DNA from: Phoebastria nigripes
Lineage: Eukaryota > Chordata > Aves > Procellariiformes > Diomedeidae
NCBI GenBank assembly: GCA_035582835.1
Contig: JAYKAV010002792.1
Coordinates: forward strand, 318,394 to 382,393
Reading direction: 5' to 3'
DNA length: 64,000 bases
A model generated the notes under the pieces. That model worked only from the letters and a program-made list of their open reading frames with translations, had not been told where the DNA came from and ran no database searches. Below are positions 1 through 14,589 of the stretch, piece after piece (the stretch's first letter is position 1; each line of letters starts with the position of its first letter). The translations under genes and the position numbers were made by a program.

Positions 1-3000
1 CAGGATGAAGTCTTATTATCTCTGCATTCTTTTTTCACAGCTGTCTGTTGAAAACAATGTTTTTTTTCCTTTCCTTACTGCTTTTGAGTTCTGTCCTGTC
101 ACGTTCCTGAAGTTTACCATATTAAAGACTCTATCTGACAGGGTCTGGATTCCATTGTTGATAATATCCTTACTGTACTTCTGAGCTTAACTGTTGCAAC
201 TTCTGATTCTCTGTGAATTTCCTGCCGTCTAGCTCTTCACATATGTCAAAGAGCAGCAATCTTATGAAGAAATATCAGGCCATGTGGGACGCAAAAAACA
301 TGAATTCCAGGTGCCTCTCTGAAGGGAACGCCAAATAGGGACCGTGATGCCCAAACCTCACTGACTGCTGTAGTTAAAATGAACCTTACGACTTACAGGC
401 TGAAAGAAGATTGCAGAAAGGAAGGAAAGAAAGCAAAGAGAATGAGAACATGGGGAATGGAAGGAGGTAGAAATGGCCAAGAGAGTTTAGATGAGGAATT
501 CCCCAGCTGAGAAAGTTATCTCTGTATATTAACCATCCTGTCAATCTGCCTCTCTATTAATTTCAGAGTCCACTTTAAAGTATCCTTTCCTGTCCTGAAG
601 ACCTTCCTTGCTTGCTGTCACCCCCAGCTTTCCCATCCTTCTCCGTTCACTAGCTGCTGTTCGTAAAAAGAGTATGCTGGTATCTAAAATTAAAAAACAA
701 ACAAACAAACAAACAAAAAAAACCAAACCCAAAAAACTGTTGGTTACCTATATATGCAGTCCATACTGCACCTACTGCACATGCACTGTAACGACAATGT
801 GGGCATATGCAGTAGCTGTGTGTTTATTGCTTTAATTGACTACCAGATTCCTGAAATTAGTATTCAGAATCAGTAGGATGATAGCAGACTTGTAAAGGTT
901 TTCTGTAAACATCAGTGGTGCTGCATGTATAAAAACCCTTTCCTTTGTGCTTTCTGTGACCAGGAACATCATTTTATTATTGCATTATCTTAAAGCTGGT
1001 GACGGGATCTCAACAAGTGCTTTAATGTAAATTCCTGAATTTTACTGCTTCCAAATCAGGTACATAATACCCAACCCAAGTACATGTTACAAATGTTTGT
1101 GTTTGCAGCAGTGCAGATGCAAATTTGGAAGCTCATTTATGATATTATTAATTTATTGTTTATATTTTCTTCCCTAGTGAGACTCTCTAATTTCTCTGTT
1201 TTCCTTTTTTTTTTTCCATTTAACTGGATCTATCTTCTATGCTAAATTCCATATGCAGATATGCAACTGATTTATAGAGTGGTGCAGAAAAAACACTTGC
1301 ATCTAAATAATAGCTAGACAATTTAATTTCATACAGATTATTGTATTTGGTGAGTCAGTCAATATCGATATAAATGCCTACCATGAAACTGCAAAACAAA
1401 AGGACTTTAAAAAATCTAAGTGAGAAAATCTTTCTTCCGTGATGTTTGTTTAAAACATATACAAGCACATTTTTACACCACAGGTAATGAACTTATGGAA
1501 TTTGTTGGCACAGGAGGTTGTCAATACAGGTAGTACCAGTAAACCCAAAAAAGATTAGGCAAATTAATGGAGAACAGGCCCGTAGACACCAGAGGCACGG
1601 GCAGGGATGTGCCCACTGACCTTCCAAGGCAGCGGTCGTGGTCTCTGGGCAGGACGGGGCAGACGGACAGGGCAAAGCAGCTCTCCCCTAGCAGTGTCTT
1701 GGGTTGTCACTTGGGGACAGCTAGATCGGTCTCCCCCGGTAAGACATTTCTTACTCTCATCTGATGTGTGAATTTAGATCCCGTCAAAGGAAACATACCA
1801 GGAACAGAAAGGGAATACAACTTCGGGAATGCAGATGAGTAAGATTATTAGCCTTTACAACTCTGAAAAGAGCCTCCTGCTTTTAGCATTTGTCACATTC
1901 CAAACCCTTCAAGAGAGAGANATAGCCCACAGATTTTTAAGTACCTTTTCACAGGTAATAGGCATCTTCTTCCCTCAGAAATACAAAGCCAAATAAAACT
2001 GAATGTTGGCATGGGGTTTTTTGCCAAAATGAAAAGGCTGGATTAAACTGCCATAAACTGTATCTGCATCCACTTCACAGAAAGAGCTGGCAAGGCAATG
2101 CCTGACGTACGTAACTACTTTGCTTTATTTGAGGGCACAGTGCAGTACACACGATTTCTGGCTCAGGGTGCATAATTACCACATATATTTTCCCTTTTAT
2201 AAACAAATCCTAGTTATATCATTTAAAACTAATAAACCACTCTGATAAAACCTTTGATGTTATTAAAACATCTAGCATTTTAGTTTGTATCAAGGCACTT
2301 CTTTACTACTTTCAGATAATTTAGCACATTGTTTAGTGCACTTACTTCATAAAGACAGTTTGTGCTAAAGGGAGCTTCTTCTGTAGTTTATTGCTTGGAT
2401 AATATTAAACATCTCAAGATGGTCTACGATTCTGCTTGAGAACTGTTAAATTGTCATGGGGGTTACTTTTTTCTGCTAATACTAATGCTGTACATCATTG
2501 CAAGGGATAAAAACATTTAAGTAATCAGTTCTTGGATTTGGAAGATATTCCTGTTTTAGCCAACATTATGACATTCTTGTTTTTATTCTGATGTAACTGT
2601 AATTAAATTACCAAGTCTAAGTCAAAACAGGAAATAATAATTCTTAAAATACTGATGGAATAATCATTTTGTATCATATTAATTTATGGACTTGTAAAAA
2701 CATTGGGTGACATTAATAGAGCTGAATATAATTTTGAATATTATTACTGTTAATTAGTAATAATAGTATCTGCAAGCTATGTAATACTCTTTATTTGCCT
2801 CAGAAAGTAAGTTTTCCAAACTCATGTCATTACCCCTACGCATCTTAGCCACATAGTCATATTCACAAGTCTGGCTATTAATTAACCATTGCACTTACTT
2901 CAGAGTCTCTGAGTTACAGAAGAAAAGAGAAGCCAGTGTTGAGTGTCTCCCATTTAATACTTTTCTCCAGTGTTACCCTTCTCTTAGAACTAATAAATAA

Positions 3001-6000
3001 CCAAAAATGGTGCCAAAGAAAGAGGAAATGGGCTTCTGTTTCCATTCTGTCTTTTCAAGAATCCACCAAGTTCCTCAAAATTATGGTTCTCATCACACAA
3101 ATAAGAGGTGGCCTGCTGTTCACTCACCGGACTTGCATCCTCCAAACACTGTAGATGCACATAAGGCAGAAAGGACAAGAGGGAGAAAATTACTGAGGTA
3201 AGTATCGTAGTGTTAATTGCGTCCTGGCTTGAGTAAGGCATAATTTCTAAAAAGAAAGATAGGGGTACTCGTACAGCAGTGATTTGACTTGAGATACAAT
3301 TGGAATTGTATATTTCAAAGTGGTATATGCATGAATTCCAGATTTAGACTTAATTTTTTATATAGATTGTCCCTAACACAATCTGATCTGATTTCTTGGT
3401 TTCTCACGTGACTTTCCTAGACTTTGAAAATGAATCTTGGACTCCAGGTATCTTGCGATACCATTCCTTGTCCTCTAAATATTGCTATTGCTGTTGCATT
3501 TGGTACTGCGTGCTTTTATATAGGCACAGTAACTCTCAGAGACTCTAATACTGCATATTTCTCAGTTGCTGTTTGTGAAGGCAGCAGAAAGTCACATGGC
3601 TTGTCATTGCCCACAAATCTGACATCATGACATCTGCAAGAGCTGTAATTGCCTGAATGTTCTTGGACAGTAACGTGAACAATGTGAGACTCTCAATTTT
3701 TGGCAAGCTTTCAGAGCTTGTTAAGACAATTAAACAGTCTTGGAATAATATGTATATTTTTATGACTACAGATCTTAAAGATAAGGTATTTGTTTCTGAT
3801 AATTTGATCTGTAAATTGATCTAAACTATTTCATATAATTGTTATTCAGTTGTATTCCTTATTGTGTTTTCCTGCTCAGCCTCATATCTCCCTCTGAACT
3901 GCTAAAAATTGAAGACTGTCAGCTGGCATGTTTTGAATGGCAACTCTTACTTTTTTTTTTTTGATGCCATAAGCACTTTTTCAAAAGCATCATACTCAAA
4001 TTCACCTGTAGCACTTGTAAGAGATCCAGTGTATGCGGGAAACTTATTTTCTGTACAAAACTTCAGTTCTGTCTTTAAAAACAGGCGTTTTTCCAAATAT
4101 CCTGAGAACATTTTTCAGAAGTCAGTNTGAAAATGTAACCATATGTCTGCCTTCACCTAGTCATATTTTCTTAGTGAACTGACAAAAATAAGTTTTAGCT
4201 ACTGTCACCCTGCTAAGTCAGAGTAGCTGCCAAGCAGCAAGCTGGATGGACCATACTCTGCCTCCAGAATTAACCACAGGGCTGCTTATTAGCAAGATTG
4301 AGTCTCTCCAGTCTTCGGTGGCAGTAGGCAGTGAANGATAGGCAGAGGAGAGGGGACATGGTTCATTTGCAGGTAGCTGAATGCACTCTGTTCATGTCCT
4401 GGCATGTGTAGCCTGAGAGAATAAATGAGACATCGACAGAGAGACACCCAGCAGAGCTGCCAACTTGTCATTTTTACAATTTTTTCTGATCATCGTTTCA
4501 TTTGGTTAACATGCTAAATATAAAACACAGAAGCTTCAGTCGCACTCAGTGAGGAAGAGGTCATATGTTAAAACACTGAAGCTTAGATGTCAGCNCTACT
4601 TAAAAAGGCAAAACAAACCCAACACTTACTTATGTTTCACCAGCACTACAGGTTTAGAGAGAGATATATATTTATACATAGGTATACATATATGTGTAAG
4701 TAACACAAGGAGAAAATTTCCACTAAGTCTCTCTTCACCTGTCTCCGATTTCCACCTTCTTTTGCCTCTGATTTTGCCAGGGTTGCTTAAAGGAGTTAAT
4801 TATCTGATGGCATGCATTATCTGAGGATTTATTTTCAAATGCAGGCACTTTTAAGGAATGTTAATAATCTGAAGTGTTCATAAGCATGAAAATATGGAAA
4901 GCTTTCTGCTATTATCAATAAGTCAGTTTTAATTGGTTTTCAAAGTGTAAATGACAAAAATTTGTATTTTTGCAATCCCTGGCAATGCCTTTTTCTGGTT
5001 TCATGTAGGAAAACTTTATTAATAGCATCCTAAAGATACGAGATACATGACACATGCTAGGCTAAAAATATTTTTATTCAGTACTGAATTCTTTACCATA
5101 TTGGTTCGCACATTCATCTTAATCTAACTAGTAGCAAATTTCATACAAAATATGCATATTTGGATGTAACTGAAAAAATTGTAAGATGTTTTAATTTTCA
5201 TTTTTTCATAGAAAAGTCATTCTGTTTACAGGCAGTATCTAAACATTCCAAAACCCTATGTTTAGTGAAGAAAAATACCCTGGTTTTTTTTTTAATGAGT
5301 AATAATGGTGGCCATTAGGAGAGCTACCACTGTTTTGTTGGACAATGTTTCTATTCTTCAGTTTACAGGACAGAAATCTGTGTTTCCTAACATAGTGATA
5401 TTTTTGAAGGGTTTTTTACATTTTTTTTTTTAGTGATTTAAATGCTATATATTGAATCTAGGCCATAGCAAAAGGGCCACCTAGCCATATATACCTTCCA
5501 GTTGCTAATGTCAGGGGCAGAGGAAATAGTAACCCAGTATCTATCTATTGCTTTGTTGACTGCCTGAAGGAAGCAGATGTATACTTATCTCTAAGAAAGA
5601 AATTTATTCTAAAAACATTTCTTGATGTTATCTCTCAGTTTGCACTAAGCAAATATTCTCCAGAGATACTGAAAGAAACCTGGATTAGACAGCTATAGCA
5701 GAGGTCCAGCATGCCTAAAGTAGTTCAACAGCTCTTTTAATAAGAAGGCTGTAGCTGAAGAATGTGAATACTGTTTCCAGTGCCAGCAGGTCTCTCTTTA
5801 CAATTTAATTAGCTCTACAATTAGAAAATAACTCATTTCATTAAGAATCCATTTGAGCTGTGTGACCCTTTCAGAAAGCTGCATGTAGATTCTCTGTTAC
5901 TAGTGCTAGATAATAATTTGTCCAATATGAAGCACAAATCACTTTGTTAGATCTCAATCTTGTCATTCTCTCAAGTCAGGGGTCTATTACTGGCTCACAC

Positions 6001-9000
6001 TTTAGTAGAAAGATGACTGCAGGTTCGTATCACCTCGCTATGGATTAAACAGCGTTTAGCTGGTCATGTTTCACAATGAGAGGTTTGGTCCCAGATTGTA
6101 CCTCCCCAGATTTCTCTTTTAGCTCCAAGCCACCCATTTAACCATCTGAAAGCTGTATTGCTATGTAGACATTTCTCAGTGAAATGACAAGCTGTTGGCT
6201 AGCATTTCTCCATAAGTGTATGCATAGGAATGAGGACAAAGAATAGCATATTCTTCTGTTTCCTTATTTTGATCTTTTCAGAACTTCATATATTTCATCA
6301 GGACCTGTCAAAAGTGATAACAGAAACCTTATTAGTGGTAGGCGGTAGCCTTGACACTGTTCAAGCGATGATGCTGTTTGTACACAGATGTCGTCAGAGC
6401 TGGACTGGTGTAGGAGAGGGTGTGCACAGCCCTCCATCAGGGCAGCCACAGCTGCTGTGTGTGCACTCCCAGCACAACAGGGAGCATCACTGGGAACTGT
6501 TATTAGTGTACAGCTCATCTTCCTCACTGCTAGCGTGAGGTCAAAACTGCAATCTAGCCCCAAATTACTGCCCTATAGGTTGTACACTCTAAAAAGATGT
6601 GATCCTGCTCTGCTTCAGCTGCAGCATATTGCTGTCTGAAGACCAGCTGCAGCCTCACTGCTGTGTGTTTATAGACACCCACTACTTGACATGCTGTTTA
6701 CGGTGCACGACAACTAATAAAAAAGGGTTTAATTAAGTCTTTTTAATTTTTTTGTCAGTTCTGTTTTTAAAGGAAATGTTCTAAAAATGGAGAGATGTAG
6801 GGCACCCCTCTGGGCAACCAGAGCCACTATACAAGGGACTGGTGATGCAGACAAGACTGCTTTTCTTTGCTCTGAGGACTGAAGTGCAGCAGAAGCACAA
6901 CATGGGAAAATGGGAAACTCTCTGAGATATGCAATAGATAGAAGCATGATTTAGCAGTGACAGCAGAAGATACTCAGAAGCAGAGGAATCGTCATCAACT
7001 TCTATTTGGCCACTAGGTATATTATCATAACTGAGTGTCTTCAGTGGGGAGGAAAAAAACCAAAAAAACCCTGGTCATTAGCACTTAAAGACATTTTTCA
7101 GATCTCATATATTAAGCCAGCAATTATCATGAATTCATCCTGCAACCTTTCAAAACAGCATTTCAAAATCCCTGATTGTTGGATTCCTCCTTTTCTTTCT
7201 ACATCCAGCCATCACTGATGCAAGTAGCAAAGCCTGGGACACCTGGTAAAGAGCAGAGTAGAATTTACTCATGGTCCGTAGGCAGTCAGAAGGAAAACTG
7301 ATTTCCTGCATGTCCCCTTGAGGAATATTAAGGGAAAATTTAATGAAGTAAATTACTTCACTGGTATAGTAACTGTCTTAAGACAAAGTACTAAAGAAAG
7401 CAATGCATGACCTGTAACACTAACAAAAGAGAGGACAGAACCATCGTTTAGCTCCTCAAAGGCTGTAGATTTTTTACAAAATATCTTTTTAACCATGAAA
7501 TGATGGATTAGGGCTCAGAGTTTTCATAAGCAGCTAAGAGAGCTAGATATCCCATTGCTGTTAACAATAAGGAAACCGGGCACTCAGTGTTGCTAGGCAG
7601 TTTTGCAACATCCACATCTAGAAATTACAAATGAAAGGAAGTCTAGAAAGTCTTCCAGCTCATTTTTGCATTGAAGGGAAGAATGTCCTGTCTAGTGTTT
7701 ATGAAGGCTTTATTTAGCCTATTTTGACTGTTTCTAATGATTTCTTACTTTTGACTTGTGTAATTATTCTGAACTCGTTTTTTTTTACTTAATATATTTT
7801 TGACTAAAGATTAATCTTGTTTTTCTGCATTCCATTTTGCATACTTACGTTTTCATTCCTGACAGACACCCCCTGATTCTAACACCCTTTATATATTTAT
7901 CAATGGGTAGCATGTTGTTTGTCTCAAACCTTCTTCCCCCATGCAATTTCTATACATACTAATTTTTATTCATTTTCTTAATACATCAGTTTCTACAAGC
8001 TTTTCCTTCTCTAAAGAAATTCAGGATGAATCGATGTGATACAAGCTGTGGTACATAGAAATGCAAGCTCACTGACACCATTACAAATTGCACACAAAAG
8101 TTGAAACCTTGGTCCAGTTAAGTCATGGGTGTTTTTTACTGACTTAGAATGTAGTCAAGTCAAAGGGTTATTTTAAATTATTGACAAATGACCAGCCTAA
8201 GGTGTATTGGTTATTTTTCAAAAAGAACCTAGTTCTTTACTCTTAAGAACTTAGGTTTCCTCTTAAACATTTTGCTGGCCATTCAGAAAAAAAGAACTGT
8301 CAAATCCTAATATCAAAATACTAGGACTCAAAACAGAGGGAGAAAAATGTCCCTTAACAAGCCTCAACACTATTCAGTCCCAAAATATTTCTGGTTTATA
8401 TTTTATTCAGATCAAGTCAGAGATGATTTAAGCAATATTTTACAACTAATTTTTAAAATGTTTTCCGGNTCTGAGGCCTTATATGATAAACATTCATGCT
8501 GAAATTGTTTGACAATTACCAGCTTTAAAAAATGGAGCTTAATAGGGTGACACTGAGGTAAACCCAACTGTTGTGCTGCTTCTAAGATAAAATCATATAT
8601 TACAGTAAAATATACAGTTGCATTTAAAATTCTCTCTGAGAAAATGATTAGTAATTCACTACTAAAGAAATTCCACTGACTTCATAAGCTGTGAAGTTGT
8701 GAGTGCTCTGTGAAAGAATGCCACTAGAAATCCAGGAAGAACCTGTTACTTAAATATTTCATCACAAGTTATTTGTTATTGATGTGACAGTTTTCATAGT
8801 TAGCACAGCAAGCTATCTCATCCAGCAGCACTAAAATGTCCTTTTCTAGAAGAGACCTGTCCTTGTGTGTGAAGGATATTTGAGTAAAACATGCAGGCGT
8901 GAGGGTGCACACACACATACAGTCACAGGCGCTTTTTAGTAGCAACCCTCCGCTTATCCTCCAGTCTTAAGTCTGGCTTTTCATTAAACTGCCTGTCTCT

Positions 9001-12000
9001 AGTTTTCACTTTTTTAAGGAATTATTTTCATAGTTGCAATTGCTTTAAGTTGGTTGAGAAGAGTTAAGTACAGCTGTCGACTGAGACATGTATTTGACAG
9101 GGAGGAAGTACGGGAGGGGGTGCCAGGGACCCGGTCACCACATGCTGGTTATGATCTCAGGCAGAGTCCTTTGCATTAAGGAAGCCTAGGGGCTCAGCTT
9201 AGTATTTGGACAATTTAGGAAGTAGTTGCATCTCCTAGGCTCTCAACAGCATTACACAATTATCTTGGTATTTGAGGGAGTAGCGAGACTTCCTCTTTAG
9301 ATGAAGCATCCCACACTGGGCAAAGCTTTAAATAGATTACCAGGTTTAGATAGGATGTTAACTCAGATGTTGATCAGGTATGATAAATCCTGTCTTTGTA
9401 TCTTTCCATGACACAAATAATGTTTTTCTCTCTGTTACTCTTTGTTTAATCTGAGATGTTAACATTGCAAATTTTTTACTTTGAAAGATTCTAAACAGTT
9501 TTGAAGTTTCAGGCTGCAATTGTAAAACAGAGTTTTCTAAAGACGACACTCATTCTTTTGATAACAAATGAGTCAGAGAAGAACGTAGACATGGGCTCCT
9601 TGCCTGTAAACTTATATTAATAGAACTTCCTTGTTTGAGAAAATCGTTCATAACTTCAAAAAGAGATACTGGCCCAGTTCAAGTAAACACTCTTAAGTGC
9701 CCAGATATGACTACTTTTGGAAAGAAAAGGTATTGATATTAGAGATACTTCAGCTCAGCGGTGTATCAGAACAGCTGCAATGAACAGTGCAGCATTTCAG
9801 GACGCTGAAGTGCAATTTAGTGCTTATTCCTGGCAAATGGCATGGAAACAATTCTTGCAAAATGTGGAAAGATACAATAAGGTACTCTGGATTGCCAGAT
9901 ATATGATCGTTATGGACTATAACTTTTAGTTTGGCTAGAACATTATGACAATGAAAGCAAAAATATACCCTCTTAAGGAATTATGAGCTATCTAATCATA
10001 ACTAAAAGCGATAGAAAATGTCTACGCTTAAATTGCTACTTTATTTGCATACAGAGGAACAGGTCAAATTTTTAAAGACGGTCTGACTCTTGGCTGGGGT
10101 AGAGACCTTCAATGAAGGCAAAAAATACAGCCCTTTTATAGATTTATATTTTACCAAAGCACTGAGGTAGGTTTATAATTGTGTGGAGGGATTTATCCCC
10201 ATGCATCACTGAAATCAATGGGACTATGACTCGAAACACTGGAAGAGCTGGCCTGGCCTGGCCATTTAACCTAAGAAACAGGAAAATGAGATAATATATG
10301 GTCAATCATACTCAGAATTATACACTTCCTTATATTATTGGTTGTATATTATAAAAAAAAAATCTAACATCCNGGTATTTGTGCTTCCTTTTTCTATTTT
10401 TTAATAGAAATTAATACTCTACTCTATGACATTCCATGTGATTTCATGGCTTGTAAAATCTCTGTTGGAAATCTTAAACATATGGGAAGGTCCTAAATAG
10501 AAAATCCTAATGACTATATTTAACTACATTATATAACTGACACAGGAAAATGTTCCCGGTGATTTTCAAATTAAACTTTTCAAGCCAAAGAAAAGAGGAC
10601 ATAGAAACAGTGGTAGCAAGGAAACTGGTTATATGCCTTTCAGTGGAGACTTATTACCTGTCCTCAACGATGTGTTACACATAATAATTCCCATACACAT
10701 GTAGTGAAAAGACAGTAAAACATGGGAAAAGGAAGAGCCAGGAATACAGAGGANGTTATCTTCATTCATTACCTTACAGATTATGTAACTCATTTGTTAT
10801 GCCAAAGTGCTGCATGTCCCACATACATACATCAATGTAATGTTACCACAAAATTTTGGAATTTTTTCCTTTATGATTAATAACATAAAAGAGATTAATT
10901 TTTCTTTTACATGGAAATGTCCGTAATTGAAAGTCAAACTCCGGGGGACAAATGCTACAAAGACGTTTGGCTCAGAGTTCATTAAGTTTTATATAATGCA
11001 AACCTATTTTATAAACAACTGCCGAGTCACAAAAAATTATGTAAATTATATACAGAACAAATTTATAAGATCAAACAGCCCATCTCTTGGCTGTTACAGG
11101 ATTGTTCTTTACACTCTCCAGTACAGTCCACTTCGTTATCATCAAAAAGAGCAGTTAATGTAGTCTGAATTCCCCCTACTACAGATTTTGCATTTAAGTG
11201 GATCTAACTGTCATGCCTAAATATTTTGCTATTTTAGGTCAACTCCAAAGTGACTAGTGTCCTCCTCCCTGCTTCCCCCAATTTAGATAGCTTAAAGGGG
11301 CATCTTCAGGGGATAACACATACCCTTTCTGAGGATCCTGACATTTGACAGCAACTCTCTGCACCAAAAATACTCTACGGGGTATGCTACACTAAAATCA
11401 ATCAATGCTGTTAATTTAGGCATATTTAATGGCCTTTAAATATGCCTTGTGAGAAACTAAAACATGAATAAACATCTAAGAACACTTAAGGATTGAAATA
11501 AACCTGCTTCTCAATGTAAACTTTCTTTTTTTCTTTTTTTTTTTCCCCCTTCCCTGTGGTTTTAACAGCTCTGAACCCTCTGATAAACTGGATTCACACC
11601 TTTTCTTCCTTTTTCTCTGCAGGCTTCTCTCCATTGTTTCTTGGGTGCAAGACCCTCATTCCTCCACCAAGGACTGGCTCATTTATTTTTAGGTATTCCT
11701 GTTATTAATGCCAACAGATGTGGACAACTGGGGAAAATCGATGCTAACTTCTTGTTTCTTTCTTTGTATCTCAGTCTATTGGTTATTTGCATACATTGTC
11801 ATGTAGTTGGGTTACAACAATGACTGTCCTAAATGGCACATTGCAGCAGATTTGCATGAATAACAATGACAAGCAGTGAAGGCTCACAAATGGCTTTGTT
11901 TGCTAATTTGTAATGTGGAGGTCAGATATAATGGAATCTGACCTTTGAGGGTAAGAGGAATTGCCCATATGCTGTTCCCAGATCCAGAAACAAAAGCTCT

Positions 12001-14236
12001 ACACATAAAGNGAAACTATTGTTAAACCGCTGTTACATGGAGAACACTTGATTCTTTATTTCTTTGTTTATTNTGTAAGCCATTTTCTCAAAACTTGGTT
12101 ACATTGGTGCAAATTGCAACCAAGATCTGCTCTAACTTGGAAGTTCTGTCTCAGCTGAGATAAAAATAAATGACCAAATTGTTATAGGAAATTCCAATTA
12201 TTTTTTCAGAAGCTAAAAGTAGTCAAGAATGCAAAATGTCATTTATCCAAGATAAAATTAAAATTAAAATTAAAGCATTACAAAAGGTATTAATGTTTTG
12301 TTTGTTTTCTTCAAGGAATATTATTAAGTATTGTTTCACTAGATGAGTATAATTTTATTGGTATAATTTCATTGTTGGAGTAAAGGTAATATTGCCCTNT
12401 GAAAGAAGTAACAAATGCATTAACAGTACAGCTGCATAGGATTGTCCAGTTTCTACAGACAGGCTTTGTTAAAATATTTTTTCATTTGAATTGATATTAA
12501 CTGGAACACTGAAAGTCAAATCATAGCCAACTAGTTGCAGTTTATAGAATTGTGGATTTGGATATCAGAGGACATTATAGTCAGTGAAATAACTATAATT
12601 ATCAAACTGTATCAATACTGCAGAAAAGACAATTTTAAAAAGTTTTACAAAGCTAACTTTAAGCTAGTTAACACCAAAGTTGACTGAGAGTCACTTAAAA
12701 TTCAGGACAAATCTAATAAAGATTTAGATTTCCAAATATTTGTGAACTTGTTGGCAAAGTACACTGAAGTTATAGTTCTTGATTTTGTGACATAAGAAAG
12801 AAGTTGCTTCATTTTGTTACATTGCCTTTAATGTATCTTGAAATAGGTGATTTTTTTTTTTAATAATGTTTTAAAAATTGTTACAATTGCAGGCTCCTAA
12901 ACATTATACAGGCTATTATTCTGATTGTTAGTCATAAAAAAAATATTGTTGGTTATAAAAAAATGGAGTTTGAATATCAAGGCTTGTAAAATTGCATATT
13001 TAAATTTTAACATGGTTGATATAGTCCTTCTTATTTTTTCTGTGTAAGTGAAATAGAGTACCATTTAGCTTATGGTCTGTATTATTATATAGATTAGATT
13101 TTGGATTTAATATAATAAATTCAGATGTCTGCTTCATATGGATAGTACTGGACTTTATTTTGTACATTACTACTACAGAGATTTTCCCATGGTCTTTGAC
13201 TTAGCTTTTCATATTATGTATGTTAGGGTATGTGGACGTTCCTTTCCTTAGTCTATTTTCTACAGGGAATATGGATTGGACAAGCAGAGAGAGAGAGAAA
13301 ACTTGTCCAGTCTGTCTAGCATTTGGATACCTTGATATGAAAGCTGCTTTTTCCAAGAAGCTTTTAAATTTACTTTGAATTTATGGAGGATAACAATAGG
13401 GAAGTCCTATCTCAGTCTAATGTGCTAAATATGACTGGGCAAATTTTGACTATTAGCAGCCTATTTGATACTGACATTAAATAAATCAGTGTTTAATAAT
13501 GGAAATGATACCTGGACCACAGGCACTGATTCTCTTGGCGAAGATTCCCAGCAGATGCTCAAGCACTTGCATAATCGTGAGGGGCATGACACACAGGATG
13601 AATTTGCTGCTATTTCTAATTAAGTTGCACAAGAGTGCTGAGAGGCAGGTGACGGATATGAGTTATTTTATATATGCAGAATGGAAAACAAACGGGTTAA
13701 AGGCAAAGGCCAGCTCAGGCTCTGGCTCAGGCTGGATGGGCCTCCGGGCTGCTTCTCTGCCACACGAAATGGGCGTGCAGGCACCATGGCAGGCGGAGAT
13801 GTTACATCTAGAGCCTCTTTTCTGTTGCTCTTTTGTACCTCATCCAAGGCAANATTTTTATGAGTACCTTCAGATGAGAGGCACACATTTGAGTGATTAT
13901 TCTTGCTTTCCCTGGGTCTGAATTTCAGGTGTTGAACACCTGCACGTCCTTCCCCTTGTCTTCACCTGAGGTTGGAGATGCTCAGGGATGTCTCAAGATC
14001 TATTCGCAAGTACTTAAATCCAAAGACAGTCTTGCCCAAAATGAGGAGTCACTTATCAAGTACTGTAGTTTTGTTACTTGTTTGAGATCTGTGGAGCTGA
14101 CACCAGCAATGGCTGTGGTGCTCACGTTTTAGTCGTACCATTGAACCGTTCACCCGGGCGCCTTTCAGCACAGGCCACTGATTCCTTTGTGCATTGGGCC
14201 CCAGCTTACGCTCGGTTTCAGCCAACGGACCTGTGA
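1..14236. other. AT-rich intergenic DNA upstream of SOCS6, no gene seen
   Basis: All open frames here are short (140 codons or fewer). None shows a recognisable domain, and none is flanked by matching splice sites and polyadenylation signals in a way that suggests an exon. The base composition is AT-rich and even, with small GC-richer patches near 1580-1760, 6400-6500 and 13690-13830. Simple repeats are few: an AAAC run near 692-720, a short AATTAA run near 12246-12272 and a GA run near 13287-13300. In mammals the gene next to SOCS6 on this side is RTTN, transcribed away from it. I could not identify any RTTN exon here, so I treat the stretch as intergenic. Conserved non-coding elements cannot be excluded by eye. 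Confidence 0.6.
692..720. repeat. (AAAC)n simple repeat
   Basis: A run of AAAC units on the plus strand, followed by an A-rich tail to about 736. It produces a low-complexity Lys/Gln/Thr-rich chance ORF and has no other visible content. Confidence 0.85.
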
Positions 14237-14241
14237 GGCAG
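14237..14241. repeat. Left target-site duplication (GGCAG)
   Basis: Identical to 15256-15260 and directly abutting the TG end of the LTR. Confidence 0.85.
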
Positions 14242-14418
14242 TGTGCTGGGTTTAGGTGGCAAGGTTTTGGCAGCAGGAGGGCTGCAGGGGCGGCCTCTAT
14301 GAGAACAGACCAGGGGCTGCCCTGAGCTGGACACAGCCGGTTCCAGCTGGCTCCAGCGGACCCACCGCAGGGCACAGCTGAGCCCAGCAGCCAAGATGGT
14401 GGCACCTCTGGGAAAGCG

Positions 14419-14425
14419 TATTTAA
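14419..14425 (+). promoter_or_regulatory. LTR TATA-like box
   Basis: TATTTAA lies about 180 bp into the LTR, the place expected for the end of U3. Transcription would start about 25-30 bp downstream, near 14450. Whether it is active in this genome is unknown. Confidence 0.55.
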
Positions 14426-14589
14426 GAAAAGGATAAAAATGCTGCACAGCAGCTGTGAGAGAGAGGGGAGAGAAAATGGGAGAGAAACAGTCCTGCAGAT
14501 ACCCAGGCCAGAGAAGAAGGAGGGGGAGAAGGTGCTCCAGGTGCTGGAGCAGAGATTACCTGCAGTCCAAGAAGACCATGGTGATGCAG

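Noticed and set aside
6010..6060. Possible tRNA TPsiC-like motif (GGTTCGTATC)
   Set aside because: No matching acceptor stem, D-arm or A-box at the right distance upstream.
6230..6563. Pair of overlapping ~100-codon frames on opposite strands
   Set aside because: Neither shows domain content; mirror-image frames in a GC-richer patch are expected by chance.
13499..13921. 140-codon plus-strand open frame
   Set aside because: No domain, an unknown base in the frame, and overlap with an opposite-strand frame of similar quality; no splice or promoter context.
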